From the NCBI RefSeq assembly GCF_006094395.1, contig NZ_CP035291.1, positions 248,001 through 312,000 on the forward strand: a stretch of 64,000 nucleotides of DNA, given 5' to 3'. Made by a program: the position numbers and the translations under genes. Source of the DNA: Staphylococcus haemolyticus. GTDB taxonomy: Bacteria > Bacillota > Bacilli > Staphylococcales > Staphylococcaceae. Shown here piece by piece: positions 17,496 to 28,654 of the stretch (positions are counted from its first letter, which is position 1; every line of letters begins with the position of its first letter). A model generated the notes under the pieces. It made no database searches. It was not told the origin of the DNA and saw nothing but the letters and a program-made list of their open reading frames with translations.

Positions 17496-17978
17496 ATGCT
17501 ATTACGCAGAGTAACAGAAGAAGACTTGTTCTCACTTATTAAACTTGAAAATGAAGGCTTTACGCCAGATGAAGCAGCAACACCAGAAGCTTTGAAACAG
17601 AGAATCAATAAAATACCTGATACATTCATTATCGCTGAAAAGGAAGGACGCATAATCGGATATATTAATGGACCTGTAATTAATCAACGATATATAACCG
17701 ACGACTTATTTGAAGAGATTCAATCCAACCCCAACAGTGGTGGCTATCTTAGTGTATTAGGTTTAGTCGTTAACAAAGATTATCAAAGACAAGGGATTGC
17801 GGGCAAACTGTTAGAGCAATTTGAGAAACTGGCGAAGCAACAAGTAAGATGCGGTGTGACACTTACATGTCGAGAAGCTTTAGTGTCATTGTATGAACGT
17901 TATGGCTACAACAATGAGGGAGAGTCAACCTCACAACATGCTGGTATAAAGTGGTATAACATGGTTAAAGAAGTGTAA
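17496..17978 (+). CDS. GNAT family N-acetyltransferase
   Basis: 160 residues. Acetyl-CoA binding motif A is clear (LGLVVNKDYQRQGIAGKLLE), preceded by the strand EGRIIGYINGP and followed by the C-terminal LYERYGYNNEGES. This fits the aralkylamine/AANAT-like GNAT group that acetylates small amines. AAGGGTG precedes ATG 17496; an in-frame TTG directly before it is less likely. Cytoplasmic; substrate unknown. Confidence 0.85.
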   Translation: MLLRRVTEEDLFSLIKLENEGFTPDEAATPEALKQRINKIPDTFIIAEKEGRIIGYINGPVINQRYITDDLFEEIQSNPNSGGYLSVLGLVVNKDYQRQGIAGKLLEQFEKLAKQQVRCGVTLTCREALVSLYERYGYNNEGESTSQHAGIKWYNMVKEV

Positions 17979-17982
17979 GGAT

Positions 17983-18010
17983 AAGGTTGAGACGAATACG
18001 TTTCAACCTT
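17983..18010 (+). terminator. Terminator of the GNAT gene
   Basis: 12-bp stem AAGGTTGAGACG (17983-17994) / CGTTTCAACCTT (17999-18010) with one G-T pair and a four-base loop, T-rich afterwards. Confidence 0.7.
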
Positions 18011-18632
18011 GTATCTATTTTATGTTTAATTTATTACTTGAGTGTTCTAACATTTTTTATTCTCCCATTTTAAATAGATATTTCCCCCTTTGGATATTCA
18101 CTTCAGAAATTAAATAAGACTTTCTTTCTAATGTTTTTTGATTAATTTTTATTTTTCAATTTTAAAAAGTATAAGAAAACTATATTTTAATAGGAAGAAA
18201 CTAGTTCATTTATAACTTAAATATTCTATATTCAACAATAATTATTCAATTTATTCTTTTTTTAATACGATGGATAAAATTGGGACAGTTACAAAATTGT
18301 TATATAGTTTAATGGAATGTATTTACATGCAATGTACTGAATTTAAAACGTAAACAATACTCTCGTTATATTAATTATGATTGATTAATTTGTCATATTA
18401 CCTTATAAGATAAGCCTTTAAATACATATTGAAAGAGAAACATCAAAAGCTATATTGAATAGCACTATGTATATTTTTAAGCTTTGTACAATCAAATCTA
18501 GAAAAACTATATATATAGATGTTCTAATTCTGTTGCAATTTACATGTAAAAGGGACTATAATGGTGTAAATTCAAATTAATTGTGGTCAATTAGTCAATT
18601 GGGAAGTAAGTGTGAGAATAAAGGAGAGTATT
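18011..18632 (+). other. Long AT-rich leader upstream of sraP
   Basis: About 620 bases with no credible ORF. It should hold the sraP promoter and regulatory sites; many TATAAT-like and TTGACA-like words occur in very AT-rich sequence and I could not choose one with confidence. An AAAGGAG ribosome site lies just before the ATG at 18633. Confidence 0.5.
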
Positions 18633-20111
18633 ATGTCGAGAAAAGAGAGAAATTTTAAACGGTCCTTTGGTCAAGAAAAAGCTAGGGTCAAACTTTATAA
18701 ATCTGGTAAACAATGGGTTAAAGCTGGGATTAGAGAAGTTCAATTACTTAAAGTGTTAGGTCTACCCTTTTTAAATAAAGATGTTGAACAAATTAATAAT
18801 TTAGATACTAATAAAGATAAAAATTTTAAAAACCAAGCGATGAAGGCGACAGGTTTAGCAGGAGGCGCCTTTACATTTGCAATGTTGAATGATCATCACG
18901 CATACGCAGCTTCTGAAACACCAATGACTTCAGAAATTGCATCTAATAGTGAAACAGTTGCAAATCAAAACTCAACCACAGTTACAAAGTCTGAAACCTC
19001 AACAACTGAGTATATTTCAAGTCAAACAAGTACCTCCCAAGATGCTACATCTAGTACAAATTCAACAGAAAAAAGTACTTCATCATCTACAACAGATAGT
19101 CAAACAAGTACAGATTCAACGTCAGATAAATCTACATCAAATTCTGAAAAGCAAGATAGCTCGATGTCAAATTCTGATACTAAAGCTTCAAGTTCATCAA
19201 CTACTGATAATTCAACAAGTAATAATAGCACCACTTCAGAGAAAGATACTAATAGTCAAGCCAACACGACATCTACTGATAGTCAAAAAGGTAGTACTTC
19301 AACCAATGATAATAGTATTACGTCAACAAGTACAAAAGATAATCAAATAAGAAAAAATTCAACAGAATCAAATAGTATAACGGCATCAAATTCTACATCA
19401 GACAGTAATAGTGGTTCAACAGTTTCTACTAATTCAACGACGTCACAGTTAACGAGTACTTCAGAAAGTCAGATAAATACAGATTTAGGTTCTACATTAT
19501 TAGTGAGCGATTCAACAAGTACATCTACAAGTACAGCACCACTAAAACTTAGAACATTTAGTAGATTGGCAACAACAACATTCGCAGCAACGTCAACTAC
19601 AAATACTTATACAGGTTCAGGGACTGACACAAATTATAACATACCAATTTACTATAAATTAACAACTGTTAATAATGGAACGTCTATGACATTTACTTAT
19701 ACAGTTACATATGATAATCCAGCAACTACAACGGTTGAAAAGCCAACAGCGTTAAACAATAGTTATGCAATATACAATACAGGTACATCTTATCAAACGA
19801 TGTTTACATTAGGTAACGGATATGGAACTCCTTCATCTGCCACGAACTATATTACAGACTCAACAGGTACAAAGGTTAGTAATCCAAAAGAAAATTCAAC
19901 ACCTATGGTTAAACAAGGTAATGGATATACTTGGGCAAATGGTTATCAACTGACTGGATATCAGGTTAAACAAGGCTATGGTTTAACAACGACATGGACA
20001 GTTCCTATTAATTCTGGGGGCGATACATCGTTTACATTTGATCCGTACTCTACATCTGACACAGGTGGTACTGACTTTTTTAATGGTAAAAAAGTTACTG
20101 TAACTGATCCA

Positions 20112-20905
20112 ACAAGTACAGCTAACTCACAAAGCGCGTCAACAAGCACAGCGAACAGTCAAAGTGCATCAACAAGTACGTCAACAAGCACAGCGAACAG
20201 TCAAAGCGCATCAACGAGTACGTCAACAAGCACAGCGAACAGTCAAAGCGCATCAACAAGTACGTCAACAAGCACAGCAAACAGTCAAAGCGCATCAACA
20301 AGTACGTCAACAAGCACAGCGAACAGCCAAAGCGCATCAACAAGTACGTCAACAAGCACAGCGAACAGTCAAAGCACATCAACAAGTACGTCAACAAGCA
20401 CAGCGAACAGTCAAAGCGCATCAACAAGTACGTCAACAAGCACAGCGAACAGTCAAAGCGCATCAACAAGTACGTCAACAAGCACAGCGAACAGTCAAAG
20501 CGCATCAACAAGTACGTCAACAAGCACAGCGAACAGCCAAAGCGCATCAACAAGTACGTCAACAAGCACAGCGAACAGTCAAAGCACATCAACAAGTACG
20601 TCAACAAGCACAGCGAACAGTCAAAGCGCATCAACAAGTACGTCAACAAGCACAGCGAACAGCCAAAGCACATCAACAAGTACGTCAACGAGTACTGCGA
20701 ACAGCCAAAGCACATCAACAAGTACGTCAACAAGCACAGCAAACAGTCAAAGCGCATCAACAAGTACGTCAACAAGCACAGCGAACAGCCAAAGCGCATC
20801 AACAAGTACGTCAACAAGCACAGCGAACAGTCAAAGCACATCAACAAGTACGTCAACAAGCACAGCGAACAGCCAAAGCACATCAACAAGTACGTCAACG
20901 AGCGT
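20112..20905 (+). repeat. 42-bp tandem repeat block of sraP
   Basis: About 18 copies of a 14-codon unit ([14 protein letters not shown]) with very few differences between copies. It follows the ligand-binding region and forms the first part of the second serine-rich stalk. Confidence 0.85.
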
Positions 20906-23900
20906 GAGTGATTCAACAAGTGCAAGCACATCATTAAGTGGATCAACGTCAACAAGCGTGAGTGACTCAACAAGTGCAAGCACATCATTAAGTGATTCAG
21001 CGTCAACAAGTGTGAGTGATTCAACAAGTGCAAGCACATCATTGAGTGCGTCAACATCAACAAGTGTGAGTGACTCAACAAGCGCAAGCACGTCATTAAG
21101 TGAATCAACAAGTACGAGTCTCTCAGACTCATTAAGTGCAAGCACGTCATTAAGTGATTCAGCGTCAACAAGCGTGAGTGATTCAACAAGTGCAAGCACG
21201 TCATTAAGTGGATCAGAAAGTGCGAGTCTTTCAGACTCAGCAAGTGCAAGCACATCAGTTAGTGCATCTACATCAACAAGCGTGAGTGATTCAACAAGTG
21301 CAAGCACATCACTAAGTGAATCAACAAGTACGAGTCTTTCAGACTCATTAAGTGCAAGCACATCATTGAGTGCGTCAACATCAACAAGTGAGAGTGACTC
21401 AACAAGCACAAGTACGTCATTAAGTGAATCAACAAGTACGAGTCTTTCAGACTCAGCAAGTGCAAGCACATCATTAAGTGATTCAGCGTCAACAAGCGTG
21501 AGTGATTCAACAAGCGCAAGCACGTCATTAAGTGGATCAACGTCAACAAGTGTGAGTGACTCAACAAGCACAAGTACGTCATTAAGTGAATCAACAAGTA
21601 CGAGTCTTTCAGACTCAGCAAGTGCAAGCACATCATTGAGTGCATCAACATCAACAAGTGTGAGTGACTCAACAAGCGCAAGCACATCATTGAGTGCATC
21701 AACATCAACAAGTGTGAGTGACTCAACAAGCGCAAGCACATCATTAAGTGGATCAACGTCAACAAGTGAGAGTGATTCAACAAGTATGAGCACATCATTA
21801 AGTGGATCAGAAAGTACGAGTCTTTCAGACTCATTAAGTGCAAGCACATCATTAAGTGGATCAACATCAACAAGTGTGAGTGACTCAACAAGTGCAAGCA
21901 CGTCATTAAGTGGATCAACATCAACAAGCGTGAGTGATTCAACAAGTGTAAGCACATCATTGAGTGCGTCAACATCAACAAGTGAGAGTGACTCAACAAG
22001 TACAAGTACGTCATTAAGTGGATCAACATCAACAAGTGTGAGTGATTCAATAAGTGGAAGCACATCATTAAGTGGATCAACATCAATAAGTGTGAGTGAC
22101 TCAACAAGCACAAGTACATCAGATAGTGCATCAACGTCAACAAGCGTGAGTGATTCAACAAGTGCAAGCACATCATTGAGTGCGTCAACATCAACAAGTG
22201 TGAGTGACTCAACAAGTGCAAGCACATCATTGAGTGCATCAACATCAACAAGTGTGAGTGACTCAACAAGTATGAGCACATCATTAAGTGGATCAGAAAG
22301 TACGAGTCTTTCAGACTCATTAAGTGCAAGCACATCAGTTAGTGGATCAACATCAACAAGTGTGAGTGACTCAACAAGTGCAAGCACGTCATTAAGTGGA
22401 TCAACATCAACAAGCGTGAGTGATTCAACAAGTACAAGCACATCATTAAGTGAGTCAACGTCAACAAGTGTGAGTGACTCAGCAAGTGCAAGCACATCAT
22501 TAAGTGATTCAGCGTCAACAAGCGTGAGTGATTCAACAAGTGCAAGCACGTCATTAAGTGGATCAACGTCAACAAGTGTGAGTGACTCAACAAGCACAAG
22601 TACGTCATTAAGTGAATCAACAAGTACGAGTCTTTCAGACTCAGCAAGTGCAAGCACATCATTAAGTGATTCAGCGTCAACAAGCGTGAGTGATTCAACA
22701 AGCGCAAGCACGTCATTAAGTGGATCAACATCAACAAGTGTGAGTGACTCAACAAGTGCAAGCACGTCATTAAGTGGATCAACATCAACAAGCGTGAGTG
22801 ATTCAACAAGTACAAGCACATCATTAAGTGCGTCAACATCAACAAGTGAGAGTGACTCAACAAGTACAAGTACGTCATTAAGTGGATCAACATCAACAAG
22901 TGTGAGTGATTCAATAAGTGGAAGCACATCATTAAGTGGATCAACATCAACAAGTGTGAGTGACTCAACAAGCACAAGTACATCAGATAGTGCATCAACG
23001 TCAACAAGCGTGAGTGATTCAACAAGTGCAAGCACATCATTGAGTGCGTCAACATCAACAAGTGTGAGTGACTCAACAAGTGCAAGCACATCATTGAGTG
23101 CGTCAACATCAACAAGTGTGAGTGACTCAACAAGTGCAAGCACATCATTGAGTGCGTCAACATCAACAAGTGTGAGTGACTCAACAAGTGCAAGCACATC
23201 ATTGAGTGCATCAACATCAACAAGTGTGAGTGACTCAACAAGTGCAAGCACATCATTAAGTGCATCTACATCAACAAGCGTGAGTGATTCAACAAGTACA
23301 AGCACATCATTGAGTGCGTGAACATCAACAAGTGTGAGTGACTCAACAAGTGCAAGTACGTCATTAAGTGGATCAGCAAGTGCGAGTCTTTCAGACTCAT
23401 TAAGTGCAAGCACATCAGTTAGTGCATCAACATCAACAAGTGTGAGTGACTCAACAAGCACAAGTACGTCATTAAGTGAATCAACAAGTACGAGTCTTTC
23501 AAACTCAGCAAGTGCAAGCACATCATTAAGTGGATCAACGTCAACAAGTGTGAGTGACTCAACAAGCACAAGTACGTCATTAAGTGAATCAACAAGTACG
23601 AGTCTTTCAGACTCAGCAAGTGCAAGCACATCATTAAGTGATTCAGCGTCAACAAGCGTGAGTGATTCAACAAGCGCAAGCACGTCATTAAGTGGATCAA
23701 CGTCAACAAGTGTGAGTGACTCAACAAGCACAAGTACGTCATTAAGTGGATCAGAAAGTACGAGTCTTTCAGACTCAGCAAGTGCAAGCACATCATTGAG
23801 TGCATCAACATCAACAAGTGTGAGTGACTCAACAAGCACAAGTACATCAGATAGTGTATCAACGTCAACAAGCATGAGTGATTCAACAAGTATGAGCACA

Positions 23901-25035
23901 TCATTAAGTGGATCAACATCAACAAGTGTGAGTGACTCAACAAGTGCAAGCACGTCATTAAGTGGATCAACATCAACAAGCGTGAGTGATTCAACAAGTG
24001 TAAGCACATCATTGAGTGCGTCAACATCAACAAGTGAGAGTGACTCAACAAGTACAAGTACGTCATTAAGTGGATCAACATCAACAAGTGTGAGTGATTC
24101 AACAAGTGCAAGCACATCATTAAGTGGATCAACATCAACAAGTGTGAGTGACTCAACAAGCACAAGTACATCAGATAGTGCATCAACGTCAACAAGCGTG
24201 AGTGATTCAACAAGTGCAAGCACATCATTGAGTGCGTCAACATCAACAAGTGTGAGTGACTCAACAAGTGCAAGCACATCATTGAGTGCATCAACATCAA
24301 CAAGTGTGAGTGACTCAACAAGTGCAAGCACATCATTGAGTGCGTCAACATCAACAAGTGTGAGTGACTCAACAAGTGCAAGCACATCATTAAGTGCATC
24401 AACATCAACAAGCGTGAGTGATTCAACAAGTACAAACACATCATTGAGTGCATCAACATCAACAAGTGTGAGTGACTCAACAAGTGCAAGCACATCATTG
24501 AGTGCGTCAACATCAACAAGTGTGAGTGACTCAACAAGTGCAAGCACATCATTAAGTGCATCTACATCAACAAGCGTGAGTGATTCAACAAGTACAAGCA
24601 CATCATTGAGTGCGTCAACATCAACAAGTGTGAGTGACTCAACAAGTGCAAGCACATCATTAAGTGCATCTACATCAACAAGCGTGAGTGATTCAACAAG
24701 TACAAGCACATCATTGAGTGCGTCAACATCAACAAGTGTGAGTGACTCAACAAGTATGAGCACATCATTAAGTGGATCAACATCAACAAGTGTGAGTGAC
24801 TCAACAAGTGCAAGCACGTCATTAAGTGGATCAACATCAACAAGCGTGAGTGATTCAACAAGTACAAGCACATCATTGAGTGCGTCAACGTCAACAAGTG
24901 TGAGTGACTCAACAAGCACAAGCACATCATTAAGTGGATCAACGTCAACAAGTGTGAGTGATTCAACAAGTGCAAGCACATCATCAAGTGAATCAACGTC
25001 AACAAGTGTGAGTGATTCAACAAGTGCAAGCGTAT
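20906..25035 (+). repeat. 54-bp class degenerate tandem repeat of sraP
   Basis: More than 70 copies of an 18-residue unit related to [18 protein letters not shown]. Larger higher-order blocks recur: for example 21841-22200, 22681-23060 and 23900-24230 share long stretches. This points to segmental duplication within the gene. The internal TGA lies in this block. Confidence 0.85.
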
Positions 25036-25751
25036 CGACATCAATCAGTACATCAATATCAATGAGCGAATCAAGTTCAACAAGCGCAAGCACATCAGAT
25101 AGTACATCTACGTCAGCAAGTACGTCAGAAAGTAGAAGTGCTTCACATTCAATGAGTGGAACAGATTCAAATAATACTTCAAGCTCAGACAGCAAATCAC
25201 ATTCAATCAGTAATTCTGATTCTAATACGACGTCAGATAGTGCATCAGCATCAACAAGTATTAGTGATTCAAGTAGCACAAGCACATCAGATAGTAATGC
25301 TTCACATTCATTCAGCACATCACATTCTGTAAGTGAATCAAATTCTATGAGTACTTCTCACTCACAATTTGATTCAATATCAACTTCAGAAAGTATGAGT
25401 GGAACAGATTCAACAAGCTTGAGCACGTCACTAAGTCACTCAGCATCAACTTCAAACAGTACGTCAATGACTACTTCTGAATCTCAAAGTAATAATGATT
25501 CACAAATGCATAGCAATTCACTTCATCATGATGCTAAAGATGAATTGCCTGATACTGGAGATAGTGACTCTAATTCAACAGGACTTGTATCAGCTGTTGC
25601 AGCAATGTTAGCGGGATTAGGATTATTTGGTAAATCTCGTAAAAATAAAAAAGATAAAAAGAATAAAGGATCAGAACAATAAACTACTTCATGTGGGAGA
25701 TAGATTTATAAAATAATCACTTTTCTATAAATTGGTTGTCTATCCTTAAAA

Positions 25752-25830
25752 AAAGAGGCTAAAGTATAATTATTGGTTGGAATAATGTATGTATAAACCA
25801 AACTAATTAATATCTTTAGCCTCTTTGATA
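25752..25830 (+). terminator. Terminator of sraP
   Basis: Perfect 13-bp stem AAAGAGGCTAAAG (25752-25764) / CTTTAGCCTCTTT (25814-25826) enclosing a second small stem (TTGGTT/AACCAA). It separates sraP from secY2, so the export operon probably has its own promoter or relies on read-through. Confidence 0.75.
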
Positions 25831-25870
25831 TAATGTAAAAAACTTTATTTTTAAAATTTTAGGTGAAATT

Positions 25871-27070
25871 ATGATTAAGAAACATGAATATAAGATTTTA
25901 TACAAGAGGATTTTATTTACCTGTTTCATTTTAATTGTTTACATTTTTGGAAGTAATATTTCAATAGTGGGTTCGGAAGGTATTTATGATAACAAAGATA
26001 CATTTTTCAAATTAGCAGTTTCAAATGTAGGTGGGGATCTTCATACATTAAATGTATTCTCATTAGGTCTTGGACCTTGGTTAACATCACTAGTTATCAT
26101 TATGTTATTAAATTATCGTAATTTGGATCAAGCAACGAAACAAACACGTTCTGAAAAGCATTATAAGGAAAGAATTATAACAATAGTGTTTGCAATATTT
26201 CAAAGTTATTTTGTAATCAGTACGTATATTCATAATAACTTTATTAAAGATTCAAACATCATTTTACTCATGCTAATTCTTGTTGCGGGGACAATGTTAT
26301 TGGTTTGGTTAGCAGATCAAAATATTACATACGGTATTTGTGGTCCAATGCCAATTGTATTAACAAGTTTAATCAAATCATTATTTAATAACCAACACTT
26401 TTTTAAGTTAAGTGTAAGTGTCTTATTACTTATATTAGTAATTGTGACATTAGTCATAGCATTACTCATTCTATTATTTATTGAGTTATCGGAATATCGA
26501 CTCAATTACAAAGACATCATGAATAACTCTACGAATAAGACACCAACATATTTAGCATGGAAATTAAATCCGGCTGGAAGTATTTCAATTATGATTAGTT
26601 TATCAGTATACGTACTGTTAAATAATATGATTAATTTAATAGCTACATTGCTCGGGTCAAACGCAAATTTCGAATTTTTAAGTTTTGCTAATCCGATAGG
26701 TATTATGTTTTATATTGTGTTACAAATCGTACTGAGTTACTTGCTGTCACGATTTTTGATTAATACTAAGAAAAAGGCGGATGAATTTCTAAAGAATGGG
26801 AATTATTTTGATTCTATACGTCCGGGTCGTGAGACAGAGCGGTATTTAAATAGTAAGGCTAGAAGAGTATGTTGGACTGGTGCCATATTGGTAGCATTGA
26901 TTCTGGCAGTGCCATTATATTCAACATTGTTGGTGCCCAATCTATCAACAGAAATTTACTTTTCAATGCAACTGATTATCTTAGTGTACATCAGTATTAA
27001 TATTGGTGAGACGATTCGCACGTACTTATACTTTGATCGTTACAAGCAAATCTTGAATAAATATTGGTAG
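25871..27070 (+). CDS. secY2: Accessory Sec translocase channel SecY2
   Basis: 399 residues, ten hydrophobic segments, shorter than housekeeping SecY as is typical of SecY2. Recognisable SecY features remain: LGLGPWLTSLVIIMLL after the first helix, and the cytoplasmic loop LKNGNYFDSIRPGRETERYL before helix nine. It forms the membrane channel for the glycosylated SRR adhesin. AGGTGA precedes the ATG; asp1 follows after nine bases. Confidence 0.93.
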   Translation: MIKKHEYKILYKRILFTCFILIVYIFGSNISIVGSEGIYDNKDTFFKLAVSNVGGDLHTLNVFSLGLGPWLTSLVIIMLLNYRNLDQATKQTRSEKHYKERIITIVFAIFQSYFVISTYIHNNFIKDSNIILLMLILVAGTMLLVWLADQNITYGICGPMPIVLTSLIKSLFNNQHFFKLSVSVLLLILVIVTLVIALLILLFIELSEYRLNYKDIMNNSTNKTPTYLAWKLNPAGSISIMISLSVYVLLNNMINLIATLLGSNANFEFLSFANPIGIMFYIVLQIVLSYLLSRFLINTKKKADEFLKNGNYFDSIRPGRETERYLNSKARRVCWTGAILVALILAVPLYSTLLVPNLSTEIYFSMQLIILVYISINIGETIRTYLYFDRYKQILNKYW

Positions 27071-27079
27071 GAGATAGTT

Positions 27080-28654
27080 ATGAAACAGTTTATACCTGCA
27101 TGGTACGATTCGAACAATTGGTGGGATAGCGCTGTTGTGCCCTTTTATATAAAAAGAAAAACGACAGAATTTGATGACATGGTAAGTTTAATGTTGATGC
27201 ATCATAAAAACAATGAACCATTCAATACAATCATCTTGAATTATAATCCCCTGTTGCGATTATTTTTACATCGTCATGAGCTTTATGAAATGAATTATTG
27301 GTCTCTTTTTGATGAGATACAAGGTGCAACGCATGGCACACCTGTAGCAATTGATTATAGAGAATTATCTTGGCCAGAAGACACTGAATTTATTTATACG
27401 CCATTTCAAGTCTTGGCCATTAAAAGTGATAATCAATTTTCTAAGATGATTTTTAGTCAAGAAGGCTATTTAATTTGCATTGAGGATTATGAACACAAAA
27501 CACTAAGCCGTAAATTGATATTTGATGATAGAGGGTTTGTGTCATCGATTGAAATTTATCATGATGGACAATCACCAATGAAACGATATTACTTAGCGGT
27601 TAAAGGTCAGATCATTATGACTCAAGATTTTATGACTGAAAAAATTACTATCCAACCAGAATTCTATGACCTTTTTCAGAAGAAGTCATATGGCAATATG
27701 GATGAACTTATTTTTGAAAAAATTCAACAATACAATACTTCAACATTAGCGGATGACGATAAAGTGATTATAGCTGCAGATAAAAGACACAATTATGTAT
27801 TAACAGATACATTCAAACCTGAGAATATGTGTTTCTCATTATTCAGCCAGAGAAATGCATACATCGATGCGACGTTATTAGAAACTATTGGAAAAGCGAA
27901 TCAATGTATAGTTGATACACAAGCAAATGCGACTAAATTAAATCAATTCATAACTCAGAATCCTGAGTACCAGCCATTCAAAATTATGCGCGTAACGCCG
28001 TTTGATGCACAAATGTTACCTAATATAAGTAGTCAATTGTATGAAACGAATATTGGCGTTTGGATAGATTCACTTAGTGAAGAAGACTTAAAAACGGTTA
28101 TCGATCAATTGAGTCAATACGTCTCTCAACATGAACAAACCATAATCCATCTGTTAACGCGATTAAATGAGAACGATATACAGCAATGGTTAAGAGATGA
28201 AATAGATCAATTAAATGCATTGTTAAATGTTGAGGAAGAAGAATTCTCTCCAGAAGTTCAAGATATTTTACAAACGGAACTTGAAGAAGATGAAATAGAA
28301 AAGGTTAAGTTAATTTATGTGCCTTTCGAAGAAGATTTAATGAAGGAATTGTCGCAATTAAGAGTGATTGTAGATTTAAACCAAGAGCCTGATTTATATT
28401 TACAAATTTCAAGTATTAGTGCAGGCGTTCCACAAATCAATAGGCGAGAGACAGATTATGTAGATGATAAGTTAAATGGTTTAATTATCGATAATATCCA
28501 ACAATTAAGGGTAGCGCTAAATTATTTTATAAACAATCTGAAGAATTGGAATTATTCGTTTGCGCATTCTATTAAATTAAGTGATGAATTCAGTTCAGAA
28601 AAGATAATCCAAAGATTAAATAGTGTGATTGAAGGTGAAATTCATGGCACGTAA
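27080..28654 (+). CDS. asp1: Accessory Sec system protein Asp1
   Basis: 524 residues. Identified by the opening IPAWYDSNNWWDSAVVPFY and by its place between secY2 and asp2. Asp1 has a glycosyltransferase-like (GT-B) fold without catalytic function and, with Asp2 and Asp3, forms a complex that guides the SRR substrate to SecA2/SecY2. The start follows GGAGA; the 3' end overlaps asp2 by 11 bases. Confidence 0.92.
   Translation: MKQFIPAWYDSNNWWDSAVVPFYIKRKTTEFDDMVSLMLMHHKNNEPFNTIILNYNPLLRLFLHRHELYEMNYWSLFDEIQGATHGTPVAIDYRELSWPEDTEFIYTPFQVLAIKSDNQFSKMIFSQEGYLICIEDYEHKTLSRKLIFDDRGFVSSIEIYHDGQSPMKRYYLAVKGQIIMTQDFMTEKITIQPEFYDLFQKKSYGNMDELIFEKIQQYNTSTLADDDKVIIAADKRHNYVLTDTFKPENMCFSLFSQRNAYIDATLLETIGKANQCIVDTQANATKLNQFITQNPEYQPFKIMRVTPFDAQMLPNISSQLYETNIGVWIDSLSEEDLKTVIDQLSQYVSQHEQTIIHLLTRLNENDIQQWLRDEIDQLNALLNVEEEEFSPEVQDILQTELEEDEIEKVKLIYVPFEEDLMKELSQLRVIVDLNQEPDLYLQISSISAGVPQINRRETDYVDDKLNGLIIDNIQQLRVALNYFINNLKNWNYSFAHSIKLSDEFSSEKIIQRLNSVIEGEIHGT

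Larger units (their letters stand above)
18633..25682 (+). pseudogene. sraP: Serine-rich repeat adhesin SraP, interrupted by an in-frame stop
   Basis: 2,349 codons in one frame, broken only by TGA at 23319-23321 (codon 1563). Order: KxYKxGKxW accessory Sec signal ([13 protein letters not shown] within a ~90-residue leader ending in HHAYAASE), first serine-rich region to about residue 290, a non-repetitive ligand-binding region (about residues 310-490, [16 protein letters not shown]), a 14-residue STSTANSQ repeat block, a long [13 protein letters not shown] repeat, and an LPDTG sorting signal with [10 protein letters not shown] tail. The product would be a heavily glycosylated wall adhesin exported by the SecA2/SecY2 genes downstream. 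As read, it stops before the anchor and would be released. ATG 18633 is chosen for its ribosome site; 18612 GTG is unlikely. Confidence 0.88.

Noticed and set aside
20112..20905. Regular 42-bp repeats as a possible CRISPR array
   Set aside because: The units are contiguous without unique spacers, keep the reading frame of sraP, and no cas genes are nearby.
20831..25318. 1,495-codon minus-strand ORF and other long minus-strand ORFs in the sraP repeat
   Set aside because: They are mirror products of the low-complexity serine repeat (endless [18 protein letters not shown] or [16 protein letters not shown]). They have no ribosome site or domain, and the plus strand has a coherent adhesin.
23334..25682. 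Treating the sequence after the TGA as an independent gene
   Set aside because: No ribosome site or signal peptide; it is the same frame and same repeat as the upstream part.
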